Source of the DNA: Mannheimia sp041807705
GTDB taxonomy: Bacteria; Pseudomonadota; Gammaproteobacteria; Enterobacterales; Pasteurellaceae
DNA: 64,000 bases
Direction: 5' to 3'
Assembly (NCBI RefSeq): GCF_041807705.1
Contig: NZ_JBGTYY010000010.1
Location: 1 to 64,000 of the forward strand
Part shown: positions 52,266 through 61,473 of the stretch, one piece after another
Numbering within the stretch: the stretch's first letter is position 1
How the letters are laid out: each line of letters starts with the position of its first letter
Notes under the pieces: generated by a model
What the model was told of the DNA's origin: nothing
Seen by the model: the letters and a program-made list of their open reading frames with translations, nothing else
Database searches by the model: none
Position numbers and translations under genes: made by a program

Positions 52266-53765
52266 ATGATGGAAACCTTATTAAAAATGAATGGGATTGA
52301 TAAATCTTTCCCGGGCGTTAAAGCTCTCAGTAATGCTTGCTTATCTGTGTATGCAGGGCGAGTAATGGCATTAATGGGTGAGAATGGTGCAGGTAAATCG
52401 ACTTTAATGAAAGTATTGACGGGCATTTACAGTAAAGATGCAGGCTCAATCACTTATTTAGGTCAAGAAGTTACTTTTAAAGGCCCGAAACATTCTCAAG
52501 AAGCAGGCATTAGCATTATTCACCAAGAGCTTAACTTAGTCGGTAACTTAACCATTGCGGAAAACATTTTTCTTGGACGTGAATTTAGAACCGCTTGGGG
52601 ATCGATTGATTGGAAAAAAATGTACGCAGAGGCAGATAAATTGCTTGCTAGACTTGGTGTGAAACATAGCAGTCATCAGCTCTGTTCTGAATTATCGATT
52701 GGCGAACAGCAAATGGTAGAAATTGCTAAAGCACTCAGTTTTGAGTCTAAAGTGATTATTATGGACGAGCCAACTGATGCCTTAACGGATACCGAAACCG
52801 AAGCCTTATTTAAGGTAATTCACGAGCTGAAAGCGGAAAATCGAGGCATTGTGTATATTTCACACCGCCTAAAAGAGATTTTCCAAATTTGCGACGATGT
52901 TACTGTGCTTCGTGATGGTCAATTTATTGGCGAGCAAGTGATTGCGGATATTGATGAAGATAAATTGATTGAAATGATGGTTGGTCGCCGCTTAGAAGAG
53001 CAATACCCTCATTTGCAGCAAGAGCGTGGTGAACTTCTTCTTGATGTAAAAAATGTAAGTGGAAGCGGTGTAAATGATGTATCGTTCCAGTTACACAAAG
53101 GCGAGATTGTAGGCATTTCTGGCTTAATGGGAGCAGGGCGTACTGAGTTAATGAAAGTGCTTTATGGTGCGTTACCGAAAACGGCTGGCACGATTGAGCT
53201 AAAAGGAAAAGCAATTTCCAATAAATGCCCGCAAGATGGATTGGATAACGGCATTGTGTATATTTCAGAAGATCGTAAAGGCGATGGGCTGATTTTAGGA
53301 ATGTCGGTAAAAGAGAATATGTCTTTGACCTCTCTCGATCATTTCTCAAAAGGTGGGTCAATCAGACACGATGCAGAAAGACTGGCGGTCGATGATTTTA
53401 TTGAGATGTTTAACATCAAAACCCCGAATCGGGAGCAACAAATCGGGCTGCTTTCCGGTGGTAATCAGCAAAAAGTGGCAATCGCCAAAGGGTTGATGAC
53501 CCGCCCGAATGTGTTGATTTTAGACGAGCCGACTCGTGGTGTTGATGTTGGGGCGAAAAAAGAGATTTACCAATTAATCAATGAGTTTAAAAAAGATGGA
53601 TTAAGTATTTTGATGGTTTCGTCTGATATGCCGGAAGTGCTTGGAATGAGTGATCGCATATTAGTAATGCACGAAGGCAGAATTAGTGCAGAATTTTCTC
53701 GTGAAGAAGCGACTCAAGAAAAATTACTGGCAGCAGCTATCGGTAAAAATACAGTATTAAATTAA
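52266..53765 (+). CDS. rbsA: Ribose ABC transporter ATP-binding protein
   Basis: 499 residues with two ATPase halves. Half one: Walker A GENGAGKST, signature LSIGEQQ, Walker B IIMDEPTDALTD. Half two: GLMGAGRTE, in place of a canonical P-loop, LSGGNQQKVAIAKGL, LILDEPTRGVDVG. Degeneracy of the second Walker A motif is normal for RbsA. ATG at 52266 or 52269 (adjacent). It powers the RbsC channel. Confidence 0.96.
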   Translation: MMETLLKMNGIDKSFPGVKALSNACLSVYAGRVMALMGENGAGKSTLMKVLTGIYSKDAGSITYLGQEVTFKGPKHSQEAGISIIHQELNLVGNLTIAENIFLGREFRTAWGSIDWKKMYAEADKLLARLGVKHSSHQLCSELSIGEQQMVEIAKALSFESKVIIMDEPTDALTDTETEALFKVIHELKAENRGIVYISHRLKEIFQICDDVTVLRDGQFIGEQVIADIDEDKLIEMMVGRRLEEQYPHLQQERGELLLDVKNVSGSGVNDVSFQLHKGEIVGISGLMGAGRTELMKVLYGALPKTAGTIELKGKAISNKCPQDGLDNGIVYISEDRKGDGLILGMSVKENMSLTSLDHFSKGGSIRHDAERLAVDDFIEMFNIKTPNREQQIGLLSGGNQQKVAIAKGLMTRPNVLILDEPTRGVDVGAKKEIYQLINEFKKDGLSILMVSSDMPEVLGMSDRILVMHEGRISAEFSREEATQEKLLAAAIGKNTVLN

Positions 53766-53774
53766 GGTGTTCTT

Positions 53775-54743
53775 ATGACAACTCAAGCAAATAAATTTCA
53801 ACTAGGCAGATTTTTAATAGAGCAACGCTCTTTTGTTGCCTTATTTATTTTGATCATTATTGTTTCAATGATTAACCCTGATTTTTTCAGCGTGGATAAT
53901 ATTTTAAATATTCTACGCCAAACTTCGGTGAATGCGATTATTGCAGTGGGAATGACGTTTGTCATCTTAATTGCAGGGATTGATTTATCAGTAGGTTCGG
54001 TTTTGGCATTAACAGGTGCAGTGGCAGCCTCATTAGTGGGGTCGGAAATGCCGATTTTCCTTGTCATTCCATTAGTTTTATTACTAGGAACAGCCTTTGG
54101 CGGTATGAGTGGCGTGATTGTGGCAAAAGGCAAAGTGCAAGCCTTTATTGCTACCTTAGTGACAATGACGTTATTACGTGGTTTAACAATGGTTTATACT
54201 GACGGACGACCAATCAGCACCGGTTTTTCTGACCAAGCAGACGCGTTTTCTTTCATTGGCACAGGGTATTTATTTGGCATTCCTTTTCCTATTTGGATTA
54301 TGGCAGTTGTATTTACTGTGGCTTGGTATATTTTAAAACACACACCGATAGGTCGCTATATTTACGCTTTAGGCGGTAATGAATCTGCAACCCGCCTTTC
54401 AGGCATTAATGTAAATAAAATCAAGATTTTCGTATTTGCTGTAAGTGGTTTCTTATCTGCACTAGCAGGCTTAATTATCACTTCGCGTCTTTCTTCTGCA
54501 CAGCCAACAGCAGGTGTTTCTTATGAGCTTGATGCAATCGCCGCAGTAGTGGTAGGTGGTACGAGCTTAATGGGCGGTAAAGGACGTGTAATGGGTACAT
54601 TAGTTGGGGCATTAATCATTGGTTTCTTAAACAACGCCCTTAACTTATTGGATATTTCTTCATATTATCAGATGATTGCTAAAGCGTTAGTGATTTTAGC
54701 AGCAGTATTAGCTGATAATTATTTAGGCACTAAAAAAGTATAA
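53775..54743 (+). CDS. rbsC: Ribose ABC transporter permease
   Basis: 322 residues with about nine membrane segments. Family signatures: IAVGMTFVILIAGIDLSVGSVLAL, GAIVVGGTSLMGGKGR-like AAVVVGGTSLMGGKGRVMGT and ALIIGFLNNALNLL. Follows rbsA by 9 bases, as expected in the operon. Confidence 0.96.
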   Translation: MTTQANKFQLGRFLIEQRSFVALFILIIIVSMINPDFFSVDNILNILRQTSVNAIIAVGMTFVILIAGIDLSVGSVLALTGAVAASLVGSEMPIFLVIPLVLLLGTAFGGMSGVIVAKGKVQAFIATLVTMTLLRGLTMVYTDGRPISTGFSDQADAFSFIGTGYLFGIPFPIWIMAVVFTVAWYILKHTPIGRYIYALGGNESATRLSGINVNKIKIFVFAVSGFLSALAGLIITSRLSSAQPTAGVSYELDAIAAVVVGGTSLMGGKGRVMGTLVGALIIGFLNNALNLLDISSYYQMIAKALVILAAVLADNYLGTKKV

Positions 54744-54765
54744 TCATCTTCAAAGGAGATTTTCT

Positions 54766-55644
54766 ATGAAAAAATTAACAACTCTCGCTTCAGCTATTAT
54801 GTTGAGTTTCTCTGTAGCGGCAACTGCTTCAGCGAAAGAGACAATCGCATTAGCGGTATCAACTTTAGATAATCCATTTTTCGTGAGCCTTAAAGATGGG
54901 GCTCAAAAGAAAGCGGATGAATTAGGCTACACATTAGTGGTGCTAGATTCTCAAAATGACCCAGCAAAAGAGCTTTCTAACGTGGAAGATTTAACCGTGC
55001 GTGGGGCTAAAGTGTTATTGATTAACCCAACAGATTCAGAAGCGGTTGGAAATGCAGTGAGAATTGCAAATCGTAATAACATCCCTGTAATTACATTAGA
55101 TCGTGGTGCAGCCAAAGGAGAAGTAGTCAGCCACATCGCATCAGATAACGTAGCTGGTGGTAAAATGGCGGGTGATTTCATCGCACAAAAATTGGGTGCA
55201 GGCGCAAAAGTTATCCAATTAGAAGGAATTGCGGGTACATCAGCTGCACGTGAGCGTGGAGAGGGCTTTAAACAAGCGATTGATGCGCATAAATTCAATG
55301 TATTAGCATCTCAACCCGCTGATTTTGATCGTACAAAAGGCTTGAATGTAACGGAAAATTTATTATCAAGCAAAGGCGATGTACAAGCGATTTTCGCACA
55401 AAATGATGAAATGGCATTAGGTGCATTGCGTGCAGTGGGGGCAGTGAAGAAAGAGGTATTAATCGTTGGTTTTGATGGCACTGATGACGGCGTAAAAGCG
55501 GTTGAAAGTGGCAAATTAGGTGCAACTATCGCACAACAACCAGAATTAATCGGTTCATTAGGTGTGGAAACTGCGGATAAAGTCATTAAAGGCGAAAAAG
55601 TAGAAGCAAAAATCCCCGTAGATTTAAAAGTAATTTCAAAATAA
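54766..55644 (+). CDS. rbsB: Ribose ABC transporter periplasmic binding protein
   Basis: 292 residues. A signal peptide (MKKLTTLASAIMLSFSVAAT ASA) ends near residue 23. The mature protein contains STLDNPFFVSLKDGAQKKADE, NVEDLTVRGAKVLLINPTDSEAV and the hinge GIAGTSAARERGEGF, all typical of RbsB. It binds ribose in the periplasm and delivers it to RbsAC. A ribosome site AAAGGAG precedes it. Confidence 0.96.
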   Translation: MKKLTTLASAIMLSFSVAATASAKETIALAVSTLDNPFFVSLKDGAQKKADELGYTLVVLDSQNDPAKELSNVEDLTVRGAKVLLINPTDSEAVGNAVRIANRNNIPVITLDRGAAKGEVVSHIASDNVAGGKMAGDFIAQKLGAGAKVIQLEGIAGTSAARERGEGFKQAIDAHKFNVLASQPADFDRTKGLNVTENLLSSKGDVQAIFAQNDEMALGALRAVGAVKKEVLIVGFDGTDDGVKAVESGKLGATIAQQPELIGSLGVETADKVIKGEKVEAKIPVDLKVISK

Positions 55645-55651
55645 TTATAGC

Positions 55652-55719
55652 GTAGGGACAGGTCCTGTGCCTGTCCGTAGTAGTTATATTGTTTGGGAGG
55701 GAACAAGACCCTCCCCTAC
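55652..55719. repeat. Paired palindromic repeat (GTAG...CTAC family) inside the rbs operon
   Basis: GTAGGGACAGGTCCTGTGCC opens the element, and GGAGGGAACAAGACCCTCCC then CTAC closes it. The two palindromes have different cores. It lies between rbsB and rbsK. Confidence 0.8.
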
Positions 55720-55737
55720 ATATATCAAGGATATAAT

Positions 55738-56655
55738 ATGAAAAACCTAACCGTTCTCGGCAGCATTAACGCTGATCACGTTATTTCCGTTCCCTATTTT
55801 GCTAAACCGGGCGAAACCTTAACAGGGCATAGCTACCACATTGCTTATGGTGGAAAAGGTGCAAATCAAGCCGTTGCAGCGGCTCGACTTGGGGCGAAGG
55901 TTTCTTTTATTGGCTGTATTGGCGATGATGACATCGGCAAAGCAATGAAAACCGCTTTTGAGAAAGATGGTATTAACACTCAACCGATCAAATCTGTAGC
56001 AAATGAAATGACAGGCATTGCAATGATCCAAGTGGCAGAATCTGGCGAAAATAGCATTGTGATTTCAGCCGGAGCAAATGGACATTTAGATGAAGCTGTT
56101 GTGGCGGAATTTCAATCGGAAATTGCTCAAGCAGATTGCTTATTAATGCAGCTAGAAACCCCTTTACCAGCGATTATTCAAGCAGCAAAAATAGCCAAAG
56201 AAAATAATACACAAGTTGTGTTGAACCCTGCACCAGCTAGAGAATTACCTGATAAATTATTAAGTCTGTTAGATATGATTACCCCAAATGAAACTGAGGC
56301 GGAAATTTTAACGGGCGTGAAAGTCGTGGATGAAGAAAGTGCAAAACAAGCCGCTCAAGCCTTCCATCAAAAAGGCATTGAAAAAGTGCTAATTACACTC
56401 GGCTCAAAAGGCGTTTTTGTGAGCGAAAGTGAGCAAGGGGAAATTGTGGCAGGTTTTCGTGTAAATGCCGTTGATACCACCGCAGCAGGCGATACTTTTA
56501 ATGGTGCATTAGTCACTGCAATGTTGGAAGATAAACCGCTTAATGAGGCAATTCGTTTTGCACACGCAGCAGCCGCAATTAGCGTCACCCGAAAAGGGGC
56601 TCAGCCATCAATTCCTACTCGTCAAGAAACCTTAGATTTTTTGAGTAAGCAGTAA
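55738..56655 (+). CDS. rbsK: Ribokinase
   Basis: 305 residues from ATG 55738 after TCAAGGAT. PfkB-family kinase that phosphorylates ribose to ribose-5-phosphate. Motifs: GSINADHV, YGGKGANQAVAAARLGAKVSFIG (first PfkB signature), and VDTTAAGDTFNGALV (second, with catalytic Asp; normal for ribokinase). The upstream start lies in the repeat and is rejected. Its product feeds rpiA. Confidence 0.96.
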   Translation: MKNLTVLGSINADHVISVPYFAKPGETLTGHSYHIAYGGKGANQAVAAARLGAKVSFIGCIGDDDIGKAMKTAFEKDGINTQPIKSVANEMTGIAMIQVAESGENSIVISAGANGHLDEAVVAEFQSEIAQADCLLMQLETPLPAIIQAAKIAKENNTQVVLNPAPARELPDKLLSLLDMITPNETEAEILTGVKVVDEESAKQAAQAFHQKGIEKVLITLGSKGVFVSESEQGEIVAGFRVNAVDTTAAGDTFNGALVTAMLEDKPLNEAIRFAHAAAAISVTRKGAQPSIPTRQETLDFLSKQ

Positions 56656-56686
56656 CAAGCGGTCGTCTTTTAGGGAAATTTTGCAA

Positions 56687-57697
56687 ATGGCAACAATGAA
56701 AGATATTGCACGGCTTGCACAGGTTTCAACTTCGACCGTTTCTCACGTTATCAATAATAGTCGATTTGTAAGTGAGGAAATTCGGCAAAAAGTGCAGAGG
56801 GTAGTCAAAGAGCTCAATTATACGCCCTCTGCCTTGGCTCGCAGCCTGAAAGTGAATGAAACTAAAACCATCGGTATGCTAGTTACCGCAACGAGCAACC
56901 CATTCTTCGCGGAAGTGATGGCAGGTGTTGAGCGTTATTGCCAGCAAAATCACTATAATCTGATTATTGCTACCACCAATGGCGATGCGGAACGTTTACA
57001 ACACCATTTGCAAACGTTCATTCAACGTAAAGTGGATGGTTTGCTCTTAATGTGTGGCGATGCAAGGTTAAATGTTGATGAAAGCCTCAATATTCCACTG
57101 CCAACAGTGGTTTTAGATTGGTGGTTTACTGAATTAAATGCGGATAAAATCTTTGAAAATTCAACATCTGGTGGTTATCTTGCCACAAAAACCTTAATTG
57201 ATGTAGGGCATTCTAAAATTGCGATTATTACAGGAAGCCTAAAAAAATCATTGGCAAAAAATCGTTTAGAGGGCTACAAAAAAGCTCTAGCGGAAGCGAA
57301 TATTCCGCTTAATCCAAATTGGATTATTGAAAGCCATTTTGATTTTGCAGGTGGTGTGGAAGGAATGAATAAGTTGCTTGCTCAGCCCGAAAAACCAACG
57401 GCAGTTTTTGCCTGTAGTGATACCATCGCTCTGGGTGCTTACCAGGCCATTTGGCAGCACGGTTTAAGTGTGCCGACAGATATTTCAATTATTGGCTATG
57501 ATGATATTGAACTTGCAAAATATCTCTCACCACCGCTGTCTACCATCAGCCAGCCTAAAGCGGAATTAGGGCAACTTGCGGTTGAAACCTTGTTAAAGCG
57601 GATACGCTCTCAAACAACGGATTTCCAAACCATAATGCTAGAGCCAGAATTGGTGTTACGGAATTCTATTCAAACAATAAACAAAAATGCTGAATAA
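56687..57697 (+). CDS. rbsR: Ribose operon repressor RbsR
   Basis: 336 residues from ATG 56687, giving MATMKDIARLAQVSTSTVSHVINN, the LacI-family helix-turn-helix like E. coli RbsR. The rest is a ribose-binding periplasmic-like domain (TKTIGMLVTATSNPFFAEVMAGVE, VFACSDTIALGAYQAIWQHGL, IIGYDDIELAKYLSPPLSTI). It should bind the palindrome at 51778-51795, released by ribose. The ribosome site is AGGGAA, placed in the tail of an uptake word; a hairpin overlaps the stop. Confidence 0.94.
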   Translation: MATMKDIARLAQVSTSTVSHVINNSRFVSEEIRQKVQRVVKELNYTPSALARSLKVNETKTIGMLVTATSNPFFAEVMAGVERYCQQNHYNLIIATTNGDAERLQHHLQTFIQRKVDGLLLMCGDARLNVDESLNIPLPTVVLDWWFTELNADKIFENSTSGGYLATKTLIDVGHSKIAIITGSLKKSLAKNRLEGYKKALAEANIPLNPNWIIESHFDFAGGVEGMNKLLAQPEKPTAVFACSDTIALGAYQAIWQHGLSVPTDISIIGYDDIELAKYLSPPLSTISQPKAELGQLAVETLLKRIRSQTTDFQTIMLEPELVLRNSIQTINKNAE

Positions 57698-57720
57698 TGT
57701 TAAGTTATTCAGCATTTCTT
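57684..57720. terminator. Terminator at the end of rbsR (also facing narP)
   Basis: AAAATGCTGAATAA (57684-57697) and TTATTCAGCATTT (57705-57717) form a 13-bp stem that includes the rbsR stop codon, followed by CTTATC. It can act on narP in reverse. Confidence 0.7.
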
Positions 57721-57739
57721 ATCTCTTCTGTATTTTAGA

Positions 57740-58369
57740 TTAGCCTTTCTGCTGCTCCAAATAGAGAACGGTTGCTGCCACACGGGAGTGGACATTGAGC
57801 TTACGCAGTAAGTTGCGGATATGTACTTTTACCGTTTCTTCTGAAATAAAGAGCTGGGCGGCAATTTGTTTGTTTGACATACCGGTTGCGATCCATTGTA
57901 AAACATCAAGCTCACGATCGGTTAAGCAGCTTAGCGGATCATTTTCTGGTTGGCGGTTTAGCAAGTGCTGACGAACGGTTTCGTTTAACACCACTTCGCC
58001 TGCGGCAGCTTTACGGATATTGTCTAACAGCTCTGGCGTATCGGTATCTTTTAATAAATAGCCATCAACACCTGCGTCCATTAAAGCAAACACATCGGAT
58101 TGCTCATCAGAAACCGTTAGTATGATAATGCGAGCATCTACTCCTTGAGAACGTAATGAACGTAACGTATCAAGCCCTGAAATGCCTTTCATATTTAAAT
58201 CTAAAATAATCACATCAGGCTCAAGTTGTAAGGCTAGTTTTATGCCGTCTGTGCCGTTGCTAGCTTCGCCCACAACGGAAAATTGATCGTCAAGTTCCAA
58301 TAGCTGACGCATACCTTGACGCATTAAGGGGTGGTCATCAATTAATAAAATCGTGGTTGGAGTTGTCAT
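57740..58369 (-). CDS. narP: Nitrate/nitrite response regulator NarP
   Basis: 209 residues. The receiver domain has the acidic pair DD (11-12) and the phospho-Asp57 in LDLNMKGISG, and the LuxR-type helix-turn-helix ends with LTDRELDVLQWIATGMSNKQIAAQL and ISEETVKVHIRNLLRKL. Pasteurellaceae usually have NarP with NarQ rather than NarL/NarX, which favours NarP. It regulates nitrate and nitrite respiration, linking with the menaquinone pathway (menA). The cognate kinase gene is not in the window. Confidence 0.87.
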   Translation of the reverse strand: MTTPTTILLIDDHPLMRQGMRQLLELDDQFSVVGEASNGTDGIKLALQLEPDVIILDLNMKGISGLDTLRSLRSQGVDARIIILTVSDEQSDVFALMDAGVDGYLLKDTDTPELLDNIRKAAAGEVVLNETVRQHLLNRQPENDPLSCLTDRELDVLQWIATGMSNKQIAAQLFISEETVKVHIRNLLRKLNVHSRVAATVLYLEQQKG

Positions 58370-58564
58370 TTCTTTCTCCTGTCTTTCTTCATAATCGGCT
58401 AATTCTGCAATTATTGATTCAAAATAGCAAGTTTATAGATTGAATAAATCTCCCTTTTTTGATCTTGGCTAAGTTTCAAGTAATTAAGAAATTGCAAAAC
58501 TTTGCAAGAAAAAGACCGCTTGTTCGGCTATAATGAGGCGATATTTTTATTTGAGTAACAAAGA

Positions 58565-60706
58565 ATGACAAATCAAACAACTTATTTTGCTACCGCCGCA
58601 CGAGGTTTTGAAGAAATGCTCAAAACCGAGCTTGAGCAAATTTGCCAAGCAGAATGCAAAGTTGCACAGGGTGGGGTACATTTTACAACCACCCAAAAGG
58701 GCGTATATCAAGCATTATTGCATAGCCGTTTAGCCTCTCGGATTTTACTACCGTTAATCACAACTAAAATTTTTAGTGATAGTGATTTATATGCCTCCAT
58801 TGTTTCATTTAATTGGGCGGAACTGTTCGATCCTCGCGATACTTTTTTTGTGGATTTTAACGGCACGAACCGAGAGATCCGCAACACCCAATTTGGGGCG
58901 ATGCGAGTGAAAGACGGTATTGTTGATTATTTTGAGCGTAAAGGATCTGCACGCCCAACGGTGGATAAAGATAACCCTGATGTGCGTATTCACGTCTATT
59001 TAGATCGTGAAAATGTGGTGGTTTCGCTTGATTTAAGTGGCGATGCCTTACATATTCGAGGCTATCGTGAGGAAACAGGCAAAGCCCCATTGCGTGAAAC
59101 TTTAGCGGCTGCCATTGTGCTGCGTTCAGGTTGGCAAAAAGGCACGCCATTGGTTGATCCGATGTGTGGTTCAGGCACGCTATTGATTGAGGCTGCTCAA
59201 ATGGCGGCAAATATTGCCCCACAACTTCACCGTAAACATTGGGGATTTAATGCTTGGAAAGGACATAATTTGGCATTATGGTGTGAAGTGTTGGAGGAAG
59301 CTCATAATGTAAAGGCGAATTGTAATTCGCCCCTACAAAAAACATTTTTTGGCTTCGATCTTGACCACCGAGTCCTTGCTAAAGCGAAACAAAACGCTAA
59401 AAACGCAGGGGTAGATCATCTCATTCAATGGCAACAAGGCGATGTTGCAGCATTGAAAAATCCAGTTCCAGACCAAATTGGCACGGTCATTTGTAACCCA
59501 CCTTACGGTGAGCGTTTAGGCACAACGCCTGCATTAATTGCGCTTTATTCGGTATTTGGACAGCGTTTAAAACAGCAATTTGCAGGCTGGAATGCCTCAA
59601 TTTTTAGTGGCGCACCTGAGTTGCTAAATTGCTTACGCTTACGTTCTGCTCGTCAATTTAAGGCGAAAAATGGTCCGCTCGATTGTGTACAGAAAAATTA
59701 TTCTATCAGCGAGCATAACAAGCGGTCAGATTTTGACGAAAATTTACAATTTGAGCAAAATGCTCAAGTTGCTCCTGATTTTGCTAATCGCTTAGCGAAA
59801 AACATCAAAAAGATCGAAAAATGGGCGAAACAGCAAGGCGTTGATGCCTACCGTTTATATGATGCGGATCTGCCTGAGTATAATTTAGCGGTGGACAGAT
59901 ACGGCGATCACATCGTGGTACAAGAGTATCAAGCTCCGAAAAATATTGACGAGCAAAAAGCTCGCCAACGCTTGCTTGATGCCGTTTCAGCAACTCTTTA
60001 TGTAACAGGGGTAGAAACGAATAAATTGGTGCTGAAAGTTCGCCAAAAACAGAAAGGCACGAACCAATATGAAAAATTAGCCAATAAAGGCGACTATTTC
60101 TATGTGAACGAATATGGGGCGAAGCTCTGGGTGAACTTAACCGATTATTTGGATACGGGCTTGTTCCTCGACCACCGTTTAACTCGTAAAATGGTAGGCG
60201 AAATGGCGAAGGGGAAAACCTTCCTTAATCTGTTTGCCTATACGGGATCAGCAACGGTTCACGCCGCATTAAATGGGGCGAAATCAACGACGACGGTGGA
60301 TATGTCTAACACCTATTTGAATTGGGCAGAGCAGAATTTAGAGTTGAATAATTTATCTCTCCGCCATCATCGTTTATTCCAAGCGGATTGCTTGCAGTGG
60401 CTGGCAGAATGTCGTGAGCGATTTGAGCTGATTTTTGTTGATCCGCCGACTTTCTCCAACTCAAAGCGAATGGAAAACAGTTGGGACGTGCAACGAGACC
60501 ATATTGAGTTAATGAAACAGCTTAAACGTATTTTAACTGCTGATGGTACTATTGTGTTCTCGAATAATAAGCGTGGCTTTAAAATGGACTTTGACGGCTT
60601 GGCAGCATTAGGTTTAACAGCGGAAAATATTTCGCATAAAACTTTACCGCTGGATTTTGAACGCAATCCACAAATTCATAATTGTTGGATTGTGAGGAAT
60701 GTATAG
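58565..60706 (+). CDS. rlmL: Bifunctional 23S rRNA methyltransferase RlmKL (m2G2445 / m7G2069)
   Basis: 713 residues, the fused RlmKL form. A THUMP RNA-binding domain lies near residue 45-160. The first methyltransferase domain (RlmL part) contains DPMCGSGTLLIEA (about residues 198-210) and VICNPPYGERLG (about 309-320). The second (RlmK part) contains FLNLFAYTGSATVHAALNGA (about 556-575) and IFVDPPTFSNSK. The linker in the first methyltransferase domain encodes VKANCNSPLQK (about residues 249-259), which is a 28-bp palindromic repeat of the GTAG...CTAC family sitting in frame in the coding sequence. Confidence 0.94.
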   Translation: MTNQTTYFATAARGFEEMLKTELEQICQAECKVAQGGVHFTTTQKGVYQALLHSRLASRILLPLITTKIFSDSDLYASIVSFNWAELFDPRDTFFVDFNGTNREIRNTQFGAMRVKDGIVDYFERKGSARPTVDKDNPDVRIHVYLDRENVVVSLDLSGDALHIRGYREETGKAPLRETLAAAIVLRSGWQKGTPLVDPMCGSGTLLIEAAQMAANIAPQLHRKHWGFNAWKGHNLALWCEVLEEAHNVKANCNSPLQKTFFGFDLDHRVLAKAKQNAKNAGVDHLIQWQQGDVAALKNPVPDQIGTVICNPPYGERLGTTPALIALYSVFGQRLKQQFAGWNASIFSGAPELLNCLRLRSARQFKAKNGPLDCVQKNYSISEHNKRSDFDENLQFEQNAQVAPDFANRLAKNIKKIEKWAKQQGVDAYRLYDADLPEYNLAVDRYGDHIVVQEYQAPKNIDEQKARQRLLDAVSATLYVTGVETNKLVLKVRQKQKGTNQYEKLANKGDYFYVNEYGAKLWVNLTDYLDTGLFLDHRLTRKMVGEMAKGKTFLNLFAYTGSATVHAALNGAKSTTTVDMSNTYLNWAEQNLELNNLSLRHHRLFQADCLQWLAECRERFELIFVDPPTFSNSKRMENSWDVQRDHIELMKQLKRILTADGTIVFSNNKRGFKMDFDGLAALGLTAENISHKTLPLDFERNPQIHNCWIVRNV
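59309..59336. repeat. Palindromic repeat inside the rlmKL coding sequence
   Basis: GTAAAGGCGAATTG then TAATTCGCCCCTAC form a near-perfect 28-bp palindrome ending in CTAC; the left end is GTAAAGG instead of GTAGGGG. It is the same family as the intergenic copies and keeps the reading frame open. Confidence 0.8.
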
Positions 60707-60718
60707 ATATAGATAATA

Positions 60719-60888
60719 CCCTCGCCCCTTGTGGGAGAGGGATAGATTTTTCTTCGTTCAGAAGAAAAATTAGGGAGAGGGGAAGCAAGTGGTTCTTTTT
60801 CTTAAAAGTTTTGTAATGCCCCTCTCTCTGAAAAATATTTCTGAACGAAATATTTTTCGGTTTCTCTCCCACAAGAGGAGAGAGTAGG
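60719..60888. repeat. Two-armed ~170-bp repeat with variable stems and a conserved loop, copy B
   Basis: Left arm: CCCTCGCCCCTTGTGGGAG hairpin and GATTTTTCTTCGTTCAGAAG. Centre: a degenerate uptake word GCAAGTGGTT. Right arm: GAAAAATATTTCTGAACGAA (11-bp stem), then TCTCTCCCACAAGAGGAGAG. Compared with copy A, the stems differ but the CTGAACG-type loop and CCACAAGAGG-type loop are kept. It lies between rlmKL and trmL, ending 7 bases before trmL. Confidence 0.7.
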
Positions 60889-60895
60889 GATAAAA

Positions 60896-61375
60896 ATGTT
60901 AGATATTGTTTTATATGAACCAGAAATCCCACAAAACAGCGGCAATATTATCCGTCTCTGTGCCAACTGTGGTTTTCGTTTACATATGATTGAGCCGTTT
61001 GGTTTTGGCTGGGACGATAAAAAACTTCGTCGTTCTGGGTTGGATTATCACGAATTTGTAAATATTCAAAAATATAAAAACTTTGAGGATTTTTTAGAAC
61101 GAGCTAAACCAAAACGCCTGTTTGCTTTAACTACTCGTGGCGAACAAAACCACAGCGATGTGAAATATGAATTAGGCGATTTCTTAATGTTCGGGCCAGA
61201 AAGCAGAGGTATTCCGAAGCCGTTATTGGCGGAAATGCCGATGTCGCAAAAAATCCGCATTCCAATGTGTAAAGACAGCCGCAGTATGAATTTATCCAAC
61301 TCGGTGGCGGTGGTCGTGTATGAGGCGTGGCGACAATTCGGCTACCAGAATTCGGTGGCAGCACAGTCGATTTAA
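60896..61375 (+). CDS. trmL: tRNA (cytidine(34)-2'-O)-methyltransferase TrmL
   Basis: 159 residues, normal for the small SPOUT enzyme that 2'-O-methylates the wobble base of leucine tRNAs. Opening MLDIVLYEPEIPQNSGNIIRLCANCG, then FGPESRGIP, and the knot region RIPMCKDSRSMNLSNSVAVVVYEAWRQFG. The start ATG 60896 follows a two-armed repeat with GGGAT as weak ribosome site. Confidence 0.95.
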   Translation: MLDIVLYEPEIPQNSGNIIRLCANCGFRLHMIEPFGFGWDDKKLRRSGLDYHEFVNIQKYKNFEDFLERAKPKRLFALTTRGEQNHSDVKYELGDFLMFGPESRGIPKPLLAEMPMSQKIRIPMCKDSRSMNLSNSVAVVVYEAWRQFGYQNSVAAQSI

Positions 61376-61473
61376 GGGCGACAAGCGGTCTATTTTTTGT
61401 AAATTTTTGCAAATATTCAGGGAAAGGTTGGTGTATATCCAACCTTTGTTGATAAAAGAAAACCTATCAGTAT

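Noticed and set aside
58857..59222. 121-aa antisense frame in rlmKL
   Set aside because: It lies opposite a conserved methyltransferase domain and shows no protein family features.
61292..61473. C-terminal extension of the Bro-N frame over the 3' end of trmL
   Set aside because: It arises only after an extra base in a homopolymer; the family normally ends at the stop at 61474 in the other frame.
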